A DNA stretch of 64,000 bases from Bacteroides intestinalis. GTDB taxonomy: Bacteria > Bacteroidota > Bacteroidia > Bacteroidales > Bacteroidaceae. The translations under genes and the position numbers were made by a program. Below the pieces are notes generated by a model that did not search any database, was not told the DNA's origin, and saw only the letters and a program-made list of their open reading frames with translations. Shown piece by piece: positions 37,853-46,506 of the stretch. The DNA lies in the NCBI RefSeq assembly GCF_902364365.1, contig NZ_CABJDN010000004.1, positions 328,705 to 392,704 on the forward strand, written 5' to 3'. Each line of letters starts with the position of its first letter. The stretch's first letter is position 1.

Positions 37853-40800
37853 TTACTCTTTCGTACGTATCGATTGTTTGATATATTCCGATGGTGCCAT
37901 TCCATATTCCTCCCTGAAGCAAGAGCGGAAATATCCAAGGTCATTGAAGCCGCTTGCATAGGCTGCTTCTGAAATATTATGCCCTTCTTCCATCAGTAAC
38001 CGCAAACTGTTTTTCAGTCTGATTTTCCGGATGAGTTCATTGCCTGACATTCCGGTCAGGCTCTTGATCTTCCGGTAGAGTGTGGAATGGCTCATGTTCA
38101 TTTTCTCCATCATGAAGGACATGTCCATCTTTTCCATGTCTATATTCTCCTCTACGATGGTGGTGAATTTGGTTAGGAATTCTTCATCCAGCTTATTTAG
38201 TTTGATGGTTTCTTCCTGTTGTTCCGGTTTCAACTCTTTGGTGCGGTTGGCTACTATAAGTGCCAGCTTTTTGCGGGATTCCAGCAGGTTGTGCACACGG
38301 CTGTTCAACAGCTTGGCACTAAAGGGTTTGGTCAGATAGGAGTCTGCACCACTTTCGTATCCTTCTTCTTTATCTTGGATGGAATCTTTGGCTGTGAGCA
38401 GGATGACGGGGATATGGCTGGTGCGTATATCTTCCTTCACTTGTTTGCATAGCTCTATTCCATCCATTATCGGCATCATGATGTCACTGATGATGATGTC
38501 CGGAATTTGGTTTAGAGCTTGTTCCAAACCTTCTTTGCCATTGATGGCGGTAATAATCCGGTAGTTGCTACTGAAAGAAGAGGCTATGTACTCGCGAATA
38601 TCATCGTTATCTTCTACTACAAGTATCATCGGGCGGATGTCCGTATCTTCTTTTTCTTCTTCGGGCTTTTCTATTTCCTCTTGAATGACAGTTTCCTTTT
38701 CTTCCTTATGCAATGCATCCGGATAGGTATTCTCTGCCAGTATGCGGAAGGTAAAAGTTGTGCCTTTGCCTATTTCACTTTCCACATATAGCGTACCTTC
38801 ATGCAAATCTGCCAATGACTTGACTAAGGCCAGACCGATACCTGTACCGGATGCCTGATGCTTGCCTTTGACCTGATAGTAGCGGTCAAAAATATGCGGG
38901 AGTGCGTCAGCATCTATTCCATATCCGGTATCATTGACCACTATCTCCATATATCGGTTGTCTTTATCGTCTATCTGATGCATTATCAGGTTGATTTCCC
39001 CTTCGGGTGTATATTTTATGGCGTTCGACAACAGGTTGTTCAATATTGTAGAGATAATGTCAGCGTCAAAGTAGAGCTTGGCTTCTTTGGGCTGTACCTG
39101 AATATGGAATTTGACCTTTTCGTTTCGGTTCAGTTCCTTGTAACGCAAACCTATTTCTGTGACTAAATTGCCTAAATCAGCTTTAGCAACCGTCAGCTTC
39201 CGGTTTTGGGTTTCCGTTTTGCGGAATTCCAGTATCTGGTTGATAAGGTTCAACAGCCGGATGGCACTGCTGTGAATCACTTTGACCTTGTTGCTGTAGT
39301 AAGTTGATAGGTTTGAGTCATTTATCAAGTCTTCCAGCGGACCAAGGATTAAGGTCAGCGGGGTGCGCAGTTCGTGTGTGATGTTGGTATAAAAACGCAG
39401 GCGCTCATTATTGAGTTCCTGTTCATTCAGACTTTTCTTGCGTTCCAGCTCAAGAGAATTTTCAAGCATTAGTTTACGCTTATAGAAGCGGAACCAGACA
39501 TATATTCCTGTAACAATCAGTAAGATATATAATGCTTTGGCATACCATGCCAACCAAAAAGGAGGATGAATATGCACTTTCATGGTAGCAATGCGATTGT
39601 CGTCCCAGTCATGGTTGCGCAGGCGTGCTTTTACTTTGAAAGTATATTTCCCGGGAGACAGATTTCGGAAGGTTACCTGATTCTCTCCCTGTGTATTGGT
39701 CCATGTGTTTCCTAATTCCTCAATCATATATGCATATTCCACCACCTGACTTTGCGAATAGTCTGGAATCATAAAAGTGATACTGAATGAGTTCCGGTCA
39801 TAAGGTAGCTCTATCGTTCCATTGTCCGACAAGATAAGTGTCTCGTCACTGCTGCCTTCCATGCGGCTGCTGATGCCTTTGCACTCTACTATCTGTACGG
39901 AAGCAACCTGATTTTCTTTTGATATATCCTGCGGATTGAAGTAACAGACACCGTTCAGTGAGCCGAAATAGAGTGTACCGTCTTGTGCGGCATAAGCGGA
40001 GCCGTCTGTAAAGCTGCCTAAAGGTATTCCATTCCGATAATCATAGTTATCGAATTTATTTTGTTCCCTATTCCAACAAGAGATACCTTTGTCTGTACTG
40101 AACCATATATTCCCGTCTTTATCTTCTTGCAAGGCATGAACGTAGGTGTCCTCCAGGCCATCCCCATATTTGTATCCGATGAAATTTTCAGGGTGGTTGG
40201 TGTCTTTAATATATCCGATTCCGTTCCGGGTTGCCGCCCATATTCCCCCTTTGGTATCTATATAAAGTTGATTGATAGTATTGGAACAAAAAACATTCTT
40301 GCTTCTAAGTCGGGCTATACATTTATTATCTTTGTCGAAAACGAAGATGCCTGAACCGTAACTGCCTACCCATAACTTGCCTTGCCGATCATGCAAAACA
40401 CTGTAGACGGACAGGTTTGATATCTGGTCATTTATTTCTTTTTCTCTGCGTAGAATCCCTTTTTCATAGCTTGCGAGCCCATATTCCGTACCTATCCATA
40501 GCTTTCCGTTTTCATCTTCGTACAGTGTGTTGACGTCTACGTAATCTTGTCCCAGATCGATGCGGGTTATACAGTTCGTTCGGGTATCGAACTTCAACAG
40601 TCCGTCATCATACAGTCCCAGAAAAAGATTTTCGTTACAGCTGTGTATGGTAAAGATTTGAGCATACGTTCTGGAAAGGTGAGCAGTGATGTCGAACTTC
40701 TTTTTCAGATTGCCATCTTTGAACATAGCAATTTCGTTTTCGCTACCCAGCCATATTTGTTGCTTTTCATCGACATGAACACCCCATACCGATTTATATT

Positions 40801-41902
40801 TGATAATCTGCTTTTTCTCTATCGTGTACGGAAGTGTGTGAAAAATGGGTTGCATGTGGCTGATAAAGTCCACCCCATTGCTATAGTTCCCTATCCAGAT
40901 GTTTCCGAATGAGTCTTGAAAAAGGCTTCGGATATTTCCCGAAGAAAGTCCATGTTTGTCGTACGTATTGGTGATGTTCTGGAACTTGAGGTCTTTCGGG
41001 TTCATAAAGGTGATGTTGCGCAGGTCGAGTATGCTTATTCCGCCGATGTCGGTGGCAATCCAAAGCCGGTTGTCCTGCATTTCTTTTATTTCATATACGT
41101 GGTCGGATATGAGAGAAGCGGGATTGCCGGCTTCGTATCTGAATATCTGAAACTCTTCTGTCACAGGATTATAAAGTGCTAATCCTTGGTTGGTACCTAT
41201 CCAGATATTTTCGAGATGGTCTATGCAGATGCTGTAAACGCTGCTTCCCGGCAAACTTTTAGGATTGTGGGGATCATTCTGATAATGTTTCAGAGTTCCG
41301 CTTTTCAGGTCGATGATACTCATACCTTCACCAGAGTGTCCTACATATAATTGCCCCTTGCCATTATCGAAGACAGACCAATGTGAATGAGGTAATCCTT
41401 GGATGTTTTCTCTCGAAAGGGTGGTTACTTTTCCGCTTGTCTTGTTGTAGTGTACTATTTTCCCGTAATGGTTGGCAACCCATATGCCTCCATCGGCAGC
41501 CGGTGAGATAGAGACTATGTTGTTGTTCATGTCTATACTATCAAAAGGAGTGGACTGCTCAAATTCTTGTGTTCTGCAATCCAGCAGGCTTATTCCTGTT
41601 TTGGCTCCTATCCACAGTTTGTTTTCTTCCGGATCGTACAGTAATCTGGTTAGCGCATCGCCCGCAATATTGGAGTTGTGGGTATTGTAAACAGTGAAGT
41701 CTTTTCCGTTGAAACGGTTCAGTCCGGCTTCCGTTGCTATCCAGATGCATCCTTGGCTGTCTTGTACGATGTTGGTTACGTAATTGTTCGATAATCCGTC
41801 CTCTATGCCCAGGTGACGCAGGGTATAAGGTTGTGCCATACTTTTGCTTGCCAGTAGCAGCAGACAGGTGAAGAAAGACAAGAGGTACGTATATGTGCGC
41901 AT
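37853..41902 (-). CDS. Hybrid two-component system regulator (HTCS), probably for PUL 3
   Basis: A complete 1349-residue HTCS. The signal peptide ends near SKSMAQ. Fourteen or so propeller repeats form the periplasmic sensor (about 25-690; LGIEDGLSNNYVTNIVQDSQG, LWIGTEYGL, IWFSTDKGIS). The Y_Y_Y domain (about 700-765) leads to a transmembrane helix (about 780-805). His843 in YTNITHELRTPL is the phosphorylated His, and the ATPase has NNLLSNAIKYTPEG and GTGIGLALVKSL. The receiver has Asp1140 (SDIMMP) and TKPF, and the protein ends with AraC HTH (EAAYASGFNDLGYFRSCFREEYG). It senses a periplasmic oligosaccharide and activates transcription. It is transcribed away from PUL 3 and towards PUL 2; the divergent PUL 3 is the likelier target because PUL 2 has its own regulator. 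Confidence 0.95.
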   Translation of the reverse strand: MRTYTYLLSFFTCLLLLASKSMAQPYTLRHLGIEDGLSNNYVTNIVQDSQGCIWIATEAGLNRFNGKDFTVYNTHNSNIAGDALTRLLYDPEENKLWIGAKTGISLLDCRTQEFEQSTPFDSIDMNNNIVSISPAADGGIWVANHYGKIVHYNKTSGKVTTLSRENIQGLPHSHWSVFDNGKGQLYVGHSGEGMSIIDLKSGTLKHYQNDPHNPKSLPGSSVYSICIDHLENIWIGTNQGLALYNPVTEEFQIFRYEAGNPASLISDHVYEIKEMQDNRLWIATDIGGISILDLRNITFMNPKDLKFQNITNTYDKHGLSSGNIRSLFQDSFGNIWIGNYSNGVDFISHMQPIFHTLPYTIEKKQIIKYKSVWGVHVDEKQQIWLGSENEIAMFKDGNLKKKFDITAHLSRTYAQIFTIHSCNENLFLGLYDDGLLKFDTRTNCITRIDLGQDYVDVNTLYEDENGKLWIGTEYGLASYEKGILRREKEINDQISNLSVYSVLHDRQGKLWVGSYGSGIFVFDKDNKCIARLRSKNVFCSNTINQLYIDTKGGIWAATRNGIGYIKDTNHPENFIGYKYGDGLEDTYVHALQEDKDGNIWFSTDKGISCWNREQNKFDNYDYRNGIPLGSFTDGSAYAAQDGTLYFGSLNGVCYFNPQDISKENQVASVQIVECKGISSRMEGSSDETLILSDNGTIELPYDRNSFSITFMIPDYSQSQVVEYAYMIEELGNTWTNTQGENQVTFRNLSPGKYTFKVKARLRNHDWDDNRIATMKVHIHPPFWLAWYAKALYILLIVTGIYVWFRFYKRKLMLENSLELERKKSLNEQELNNERLRFYTNITHELRTPLTLILGPLEDLINDSNLSTYYSNKVKVIHSSAIRLLNLINQILEFRKTETQNRKLTVAKADLGNLVTEIGLRYKELNRNEKVKFHIQVQPKEAKLYFDADIISTILNNLLSNAIKYTPEGEINLIMHQIDDKDNRYMEIVVNDTGYGIDADALPHIFDRYYQVKGKHQASGTGIGLALVKSLADLHEGTLYVESEIGKGTTFTFRILAENTYPDALHKEEKETVIQEEIEKPEEEKEDTDIRPMILVVEDNDDIREYIASSFSSNYRIITAINGKEGLEQALNQIPDIIISDIMMPIMDGIELCKQVKEDIRTSHIPVILLTAKDSIQDKEEGYESGADSYLTKPFSAKLLNSRVHNLLESRKKLALIVANRTKELKPEQQEETIKLNKLDEEFLTKFTTIVEENIDMEKMDMSFMMEKMNMSHSTLYRKIKSLTGMSGNELIRKIRLKNSLRLLMEEGHNISEAAYASGFNDLGYFRSCFREEYGMAPSEYIKQSIRTKE

Positions 41903-41937
41903 GATTGTTTATGGGTTTTAAATGTTTGTCTCTGTAA

Positions 41938-41945
41938 CAAAGATA
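41938..41945 (-). promoter_or_regulatory. Candidate -7 box for the HTCS
   Basis: CAAAGATA on the plus strand reads TATCTTTG on the minus strand, a canonical -7 box 36 bases before the HTCS start. The regulator is thus probably transcribed independently of the HU-type gene upstream. Confidence 0.6.
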
Positions 41946-42013
41946 TGATAAATCTCTATTGCATATACTCTTAATCGCGGTTTTGCCTGATTTGTCCCTG
42001 TTGTTTGACGAAT

Positions 42014-42637
42014 TTACCTGCGGACGTAAACCTTGTGTGTGCTCCGTCCCGAAGTGCCGATGTTGCTTTCCGGTTGTTCCGCCCATTTTCTCAATTCCAG
42101 TGAGGCGGTAGTGTGGCGCAGTCCGTTCAGGTTGGCATAGTCACTTACCGTCATAAAGGGATGCTGGGTAAGATACTGTTGTGCCCTTTCCAACCGTTGT
42201 TCGGGGCTGTACTTTTGCGATGACCGATGGAATTTTTGTTGCGAGCGTTCCAGTTCGCAATTGTAGTTGGTATTGCGTAGAAGTTCTTTTTCTGCACGGA
42301 AGTTGATGCTTCCTACTATGATGCTCCGTGCATTTCGGCGGGTGCTGTCTTCTTCGCCTGTTTCCCGTTCCTTGTCTGCGCGTAAAGCCAGTGAAGGAAC
42401 GAAAGTGCCTATTCCGTCCAATTTTACCGATTTCCCTTGTCCCATCTGATAAGCCAGTTCTTCACCCAGTTCTTGTAGTAAACCTATGACATCTCCTTTG
42501 CTGAAAGCGCTTTTTTGTGCCAGTGTCTTGGCAATGTAATCCGTGTCTGCCTGACCTCGTTGCACAAGGCGGGGGTAGAGTACTCGTTTTCCTTCTTTAT
42601 TGGGCAGGTTCAGTTCCTGCATTTCGTATTCGGCCAT
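42014..42637 (-). CDS. HU-like DNA-binding protein (HU-HIG type)
   Basis: A 207-residue protein without a signal peptide. Residues about 1-125 match the Bacteroidetes HU-like family: YPRLVQRGQADTDYIAKTLAQ, FSKGDVIGLLQELGEELAYQM, GKSVKLDGIGTFVPSLALRA. A charged linker (ELERSQQKFHRSSQKYSPEQRLERAQQ) leads to a short C-terminal helix-turn-helix-like segment (MTVSDYANLNGLRHTTASLELRKWAE) and a basic tail. HU-fold proteins bend or coat DNA. Many Bacteroides genomes carry several such genes, often near surface-polysaccharide or PUL loci. It sits between the HTCS and the divergent PUL 3; a role in that regulation is possible but not shown. Confidence 0.8.
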   Translation of the reverse strand: MAEYEMQELNLPNKEGKRVLYPRLVQRGQADTDYIAKTLAQKSAFSKGDVIGLLQELGEELAYQMGQGKSVKLDGIGTFVPSLALRADKERETGEEDSTRRNARSIIVGSINFRAEKELLRNTNYNCELERSQQKFHRSSQKYSPEQRLERAQQYLTQHPFMTVSDYANLNGLRHTTASLELRKWAEQPESNIGTSGRSTHKVYVRR

Positions 42638-42800
42638 TATAGTGTGTATTTAGTTATTATAGGTCTCCTGTCTGTTACATACAAGGAGGAAACTTACTTT
42701 AGGTCTGTTATAAATATCCTTTTCTTTAATAGAAAACTTTTTCAAATCGAATAAAAATATTTATTTGTAGATTGCGAATATAAATTTGTGCGTTGAATTT

Positions 42801-42825
42801 ATATATTTGCAATTTACAAATATAT
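42801..42825. promoter_or_regulatory. Palindromic divergent -7 boxes
   Basis: ATATATTTG (42801-42809) and CAAATATAT (42817-42825) are exact inverted copies around a 7-bp centre. Each contains TATATTTG, one reading plus and one minus. The minus-strand copy could start the HU-type gene with a leader of about 170 nt. Confidence 0.5.
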
Positions 42826-43050
42826 AATTGCAGTTGCAATATACACTAATTTGTTCGATGTAGAAAACTTTTTTCTTCATTTATGATAACTTTTTGATTA
42901 AAGCGAAGATACTTTTTGGCTAGTGTGGGACGGAATGGGGTCTGCTGAACCAGAAGAAGGCGGCATTTTGGTGTCTGATACAGGGACTGATTCGTCAAAG
43001 TCCGTGGTAAAATGTTCATGACCGATTTACCTTTTCCTGAAGGCGAATTT

Positions 43051-43107
43051 GTCCCCTACTTTTTTTAAAGGGGGATGTTATCTTTGCGCATCCCTTTTTT
43101 GGGGGAC
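43051..43107 (+). promoter_or_regulatory. PUL 3 susC promoter inside nested palindromes
   Basis: A -7 box TATCTTTG lies at 43079-43086, with a start expected near 43093. GTCCCC (43051-43056) mirrors GGGGAC (43102-43107), and AAAGGGGGATG (43067-43077) mirrors CATCCCTTTTTT (43089-43100), so the box sits at the centre of both. The leader to the susC start is about 70 nt. Confidence 0.6.
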
Positions 43108-43162
43108 GAAGTTTTGAGATTCTATTAACCTTATTATTATCTAATTAGTTAAAAGGAAAACA

Positions 43163-46100
43163 ATGAAATCAGATTCTTTTAAGAACAACCGTAAGACGCT
43201 TGCAGCTTTATTGCTCTGTACAGGTTTTATTGCTGCACACCCTCTTGCAATGAGGGCTGAAAGTAGTGGTCCCAGTGTACAGAGAGTGCAACAACAACGA
43301 ATCAAAGTTACAGGTACGGTGAATGATGACATGGGCCCCGTTATCGGTGCCAGTATTGTAGAAAAAGGCAATCCGTCCAATGGTACGATTACCGATATTG
43401 ATGGTAACTTTTCTCTTTCGGTGAAACCGGGTGCAACGCTTTTTATTTCCTATATAGGATATAAGTCGCAAGAAGTGCAAGCAATTTCCGGAAAGTCTGT
43501 CAACATCACTCTGAAGGAAGACACGGAGATGCTGGACGAAGTGGTGGTGGTAGGTTTTGGTACGCAGAAAAAAGTAAACCTTACCGGTGCTGTCGGTACG
43601 TTGTCAAGTGATGAGTTAAAGGAACGCCCCGTTGCAAATGCTACACAGGCGCTTCAGGGATTGGTTCCCGGTTTGAATATCGACGTTACCAACGGTAGTC
43701 TCGAAAGTCGCCCCGGTATCAATATACGTGGAACGGCAACGATTGGTGAAGGTACCAGCGGAGCACCGTTGATTCTGATTGACGGTATGGAGGGTGAGTT
43801 GCATAGCATAAACCCGCAGGATATTGCCAATATCTCTGTTCTGAAAGATGCCGCCGCTTCTTCTATTTATGGTTCGCGCGCCCCTTTCGGGGTAGTTCTT
43901 ATCACTACAAAAAGCGGAACTAAAGATGGAAAAACCTCTATCAACTACAACAACAGTTTCCGTTTCGGTAGCCCTATAAACAAGAAGGAGATGATGAATT
44001 CCGTGCAGTTTGCCTCGTGGATAAACGATGCGCTGACCAACAACGGGGGAAGTCCGCGCTTCAATGAAGCATATATGGACAGATTAATAACCTGGCAGAA
44101 TGCAAAGCCCTATGCACCGGGACAGCGTATGACAGCTGACGGAACTATCGTTTATCCCATCGAAGCACAGGCCAGCGGACAATGGTATGGAGGGTTTTCT
44201 ACCGGAGCCGACGACGTGAACTACTATGATGTGGTTTACAAAGACCATACTTTCTCGCAGGAACATAATGTGAGTGCCAGCGGAGGAAGTAAAAAGTTTA
44301 ATTATTATGCTTCGGGCAGCTACTTCGATCAGGATGGATTGTTGAATATCGGTGAAGAAAGCCTGCAACGCTTCACAGCCACTGCCAAGATCAACTCCGA
44401 GATTACCGATTGGTTGAAGTTTAACATGAACATGCGTTTCACCCGCGAAGACTATGTACGTCCTTCGGCGTTGACCGATTATTTTTACGAAGCGCTGGCA
44501 TTTAAAGCATGGCCTATCCTGCCGCTCTACGATCGCAACGGATACTATTATTATAGTGATGATACTTCGGTAGCTGCGCTGGCGGAAGGAGGTTCGGACA
44601 AAAAGCAAACCGATCATTTCTACTTTCAGACCGGCTTGGAAATAGAGCCCGTGAAGAATTGGGTGACAAGTGTGGACTTTAACTATCGCATCAAATCGGC
44701 CAACCGTCATTGGGATAGCCAGCCGTATATCAACCACGACCTGAGTGGTGCACCGTATTATCGCAAAAGCAGTTCGAATGTGCATGAAGACTATCTGAAA
44801 GAAAATTATTTCAACTTCAATGCACGTTCCGAGTATTCATTCTCATTGGCCGACAGCCACAACTTCCACATTCTGGGCGGTTTTCAGGCAGAGAATCTGA
44901 AACAAACCTTATTCGGTCTGCAACGGAACGGAATTATGATTAATTCAAAACCGGAAGTGGATCTGACTAACGGACTTGATATTAATGGAAATCCCATTAC
45001 ACCCAGTGTAAACGGAGGACGTAAGGAATGGTCGACCGTTGGATTCTTCGGTCGTTTGAATTACGACTATAAGGGACGGTATCTGTTCGAAGTCAATGTT
45101 CGTGCCGATGGTTCATCGCGTTTCCGTAAAGGCAATCAATGGAAAACATTCCCTTCGGCATCCGTTGGCTGGAATATTGCGCAGGAAGAGTTCTTCAAAC
45201 CATTATCCTCTACTGTTGACATGTTGAAGATTCGAGGTTCTTACGGAAGCCTTGGAAACCAGAATACTGATAACTGGTATTATACTTATCAGACGCTTTC
45301 GGCACAATCATCAGCCGGAGGTTGGTTGCAAAACGGTATAAAGCCCAATATTGCCACTGCTCCCGGTTTGGTGTCCGAGAGTTTGACTTGGGAGACGATA
45401 GAGACTTATAACATTGGTCTGGATTTAGGTCTGTTCAGAAACAGATTGTCGGGTTCGTTCGACTACTACGTGCGTAATACGAAAGATATGGTGGGGAACG
45501 CACCTGCTTTACCTAATATATTGGGTACTGACGTTCCGAAAACAAATAATACCGACCTTCGTACGCATGGTTGGGAATTGTCCGTAATGTGGCGGGATGT
45601 CTTGAAAAATGGCTTGTCATATTCGGCCAAGTTACTGTTGTCCGATTCGCGTACCAAGATACTACGTTATCCCAATAACCCTACAGGCAATATCTATATG
45701 TATAATGAAGGGCGCTACATCAATGAAATATGGGGTTATGAAACCATCGGTATAGCCAGAACAGATGAGGAGATGAAGGCTCACTTGGAGAGTTTGGACA
45801 AAGCGTACGAAGCATATCATGGAGTAGCTCCTTCCACTCCTTTGCAGGGACAAAGTAATTTTGGAAGCAACTGGAAAGCCGGTGACATCATGTATAAGGA
45901 CATAGATGGTGACGGGCGGGTTTCTAAAGGTAGCGAGACACTGGATGATTTGGGTGATAAGAGGGTAATAGGTAACAGCACGCCGCGCTACCGTTTCGGT
46001 GTCGACTTGAATGCCGCATGGAAAGGATTTGATGTACGTATTTTCTTTCAGGGAGTTCTGAAACGCGATTATTGGCAGGGAAGTGCCTATATGTTTGGCT

Positions 46101-46495
46101 ATACCGGTGATTTGTGGAATTCAGCCGGTATTATAGGTGTCGATGATTATTTCCGTGACGAGAATACCTGGTCAGTACAAGCAGGATATACCACACCAAA
46201 TATCAACTCATACCTGCCACGGCCTGTGGGCAGCAAGAATCTTACAACGCAGACCAAGTATCTGCAAAATGCTTCGTATCTCCGTCTGAAGAACTTGCAA
46301 ATAGGATACACTCTGCCCACTACTTTGACCACGAAATGGGGTATGCAGAAGGTGCGTGTTTATTTCTCGGGCGAAAACCTGTTCACACTGACAGGTCTGG
46401 TCGATCAGTTTGATCCTGAAACTATCGGTACCCGTAATGGTAATGGATATCCGTTGTCCATGACCCTGTCATGCGGTTTAAGTTTAACTTTTTAA
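43163..46495 (+). CDS. SusC-like TonB-dependent transporter (PUL 3)
   Basis: An 1110-residue transporter. The N-terminus (MKSDSFKNNRKTLAALLLCTGF) is a somewhat long signal sequence ending near AMRAES. The carboxypeptidase-like domain follows (TGTVNDDMGPVIGASIVEKG, TDIDGNFSLSVKPG), then DEVVVVGFGTQKKVNLTGAV, the plug (ALQGLVPGLNIDV, ISVLKDAAASSIYGSRAP) and the barrel ending CGLSLTF. It forms the uptake channel with the SusD encoded 11 bases downstream. Target sugars are unknown; the associated GH115, esterase/deacetylase and GH28 remnant suggest a glucuronate-bearing acetylated plant polysaccharide. Confidence 0.97.
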   Translation: MKSDSFKNNRKTLAALLLCTGFIAAHPLAMRAESSGPSVQRVQQQRIKVTGTVNDDMGPVIGASIVEKGNPSNGTITDIDGNFSLSVKPGATLFISYIGYKSQEVQAISGKSVNITLKEDTEMLDEVVVVGFGTQKKVNLTGAVGTLSSDELKERPVANATQALQGLVPGLNIDVTNGSLESRPGINIRGTATIGEGTSGAPLILIDGMEGELHSINPQDIANISVLKDAAASSIYGSRAPFGVVLITTKSGTKDGKTSINYNNSFRFGSPINKKEMMNSVQFASWINDALTNNGGSPRFNEAYMDRLITWQNAKPYAPGQRMTADGTIVYPIEAQASGQWYGGFSTGADDVNYYDVVYKDHTFSQEHNVSASGGSKKFNYYASGSYFDQDGLLNIGEESLQRFTATAKINSEITDWLKFNMNMRFTREDYVRPSALTDYFYEALAFKAWPILPLYDRNGYYYYSDDTSVAALAEGGSDKKQTDHFYFQTGLEIEPVKNWVTSVDFNYRIKSANRHWDSQPYINHDLSGAPYYRKSSSNVHEDYLKENYFNFNARSEYSFSLADSHNFHILGGFQAENLKQTLFGLQRNGIMINSKPEVDLTNGLDINGNPITPSVNGGRKEWSTVGFFGRLNYDYKGRYLFEVNVRADGSSRFRKGNQWKTFPSASVGWNIAQEEFFKPLSSTVDMLKIRGSYGSLGNQNTDNWYYTYQTLSAQSSAGGWLQNGIKPNIATAPGLVSESLTWETIETYNIGLDLGLFRNRLSGSFDYYVRNTKDMVGNAPALPNILGTDVPKTNNTDLRTHGWELSVMWRDVLKNGLSYSAKLLLSDSRTKILRYPNNPTGNIYMYNEGRYINEIWGYETIGIARTDEEMKAHLESLDKAYEAYHGVAPSTPLQGQSNFGSNWKAGDIMYKDIDGDGRVSKGSETLDDLGDKRVIGNSTPRYRFGVDLNAAWKGFDVRIFFQGVLKRDYWQGSAYMFGYTGDLWNSAGIIGVDDYFRDENTWSVQAGYTTPNINSYLPRPVGSKNLTTQTKYLQNASYLRLKNLQIGYTLPTTLTTKWGMQKVRVYFSGENLFTLTGLVDQFDPETIGTRNGNGYPLSMTLSCGLSLTF

Positions 46496-46506
46496 ATCTT
46501 ACAGCA

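Larger units (their letters stand above)
42638..43162. other. 525-bp divergent regulatory region upstream of PUL 3
   Basis: No credible gene is seen. It holds an AT-rich palindrome with back-to-back -7 boxes (42801-42825), a unique stretch at about 42840-43040 with nothing I can name, and the PUL 3 promoter embedded in nested palindromes (43051-43107). Confidence 0.7.
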
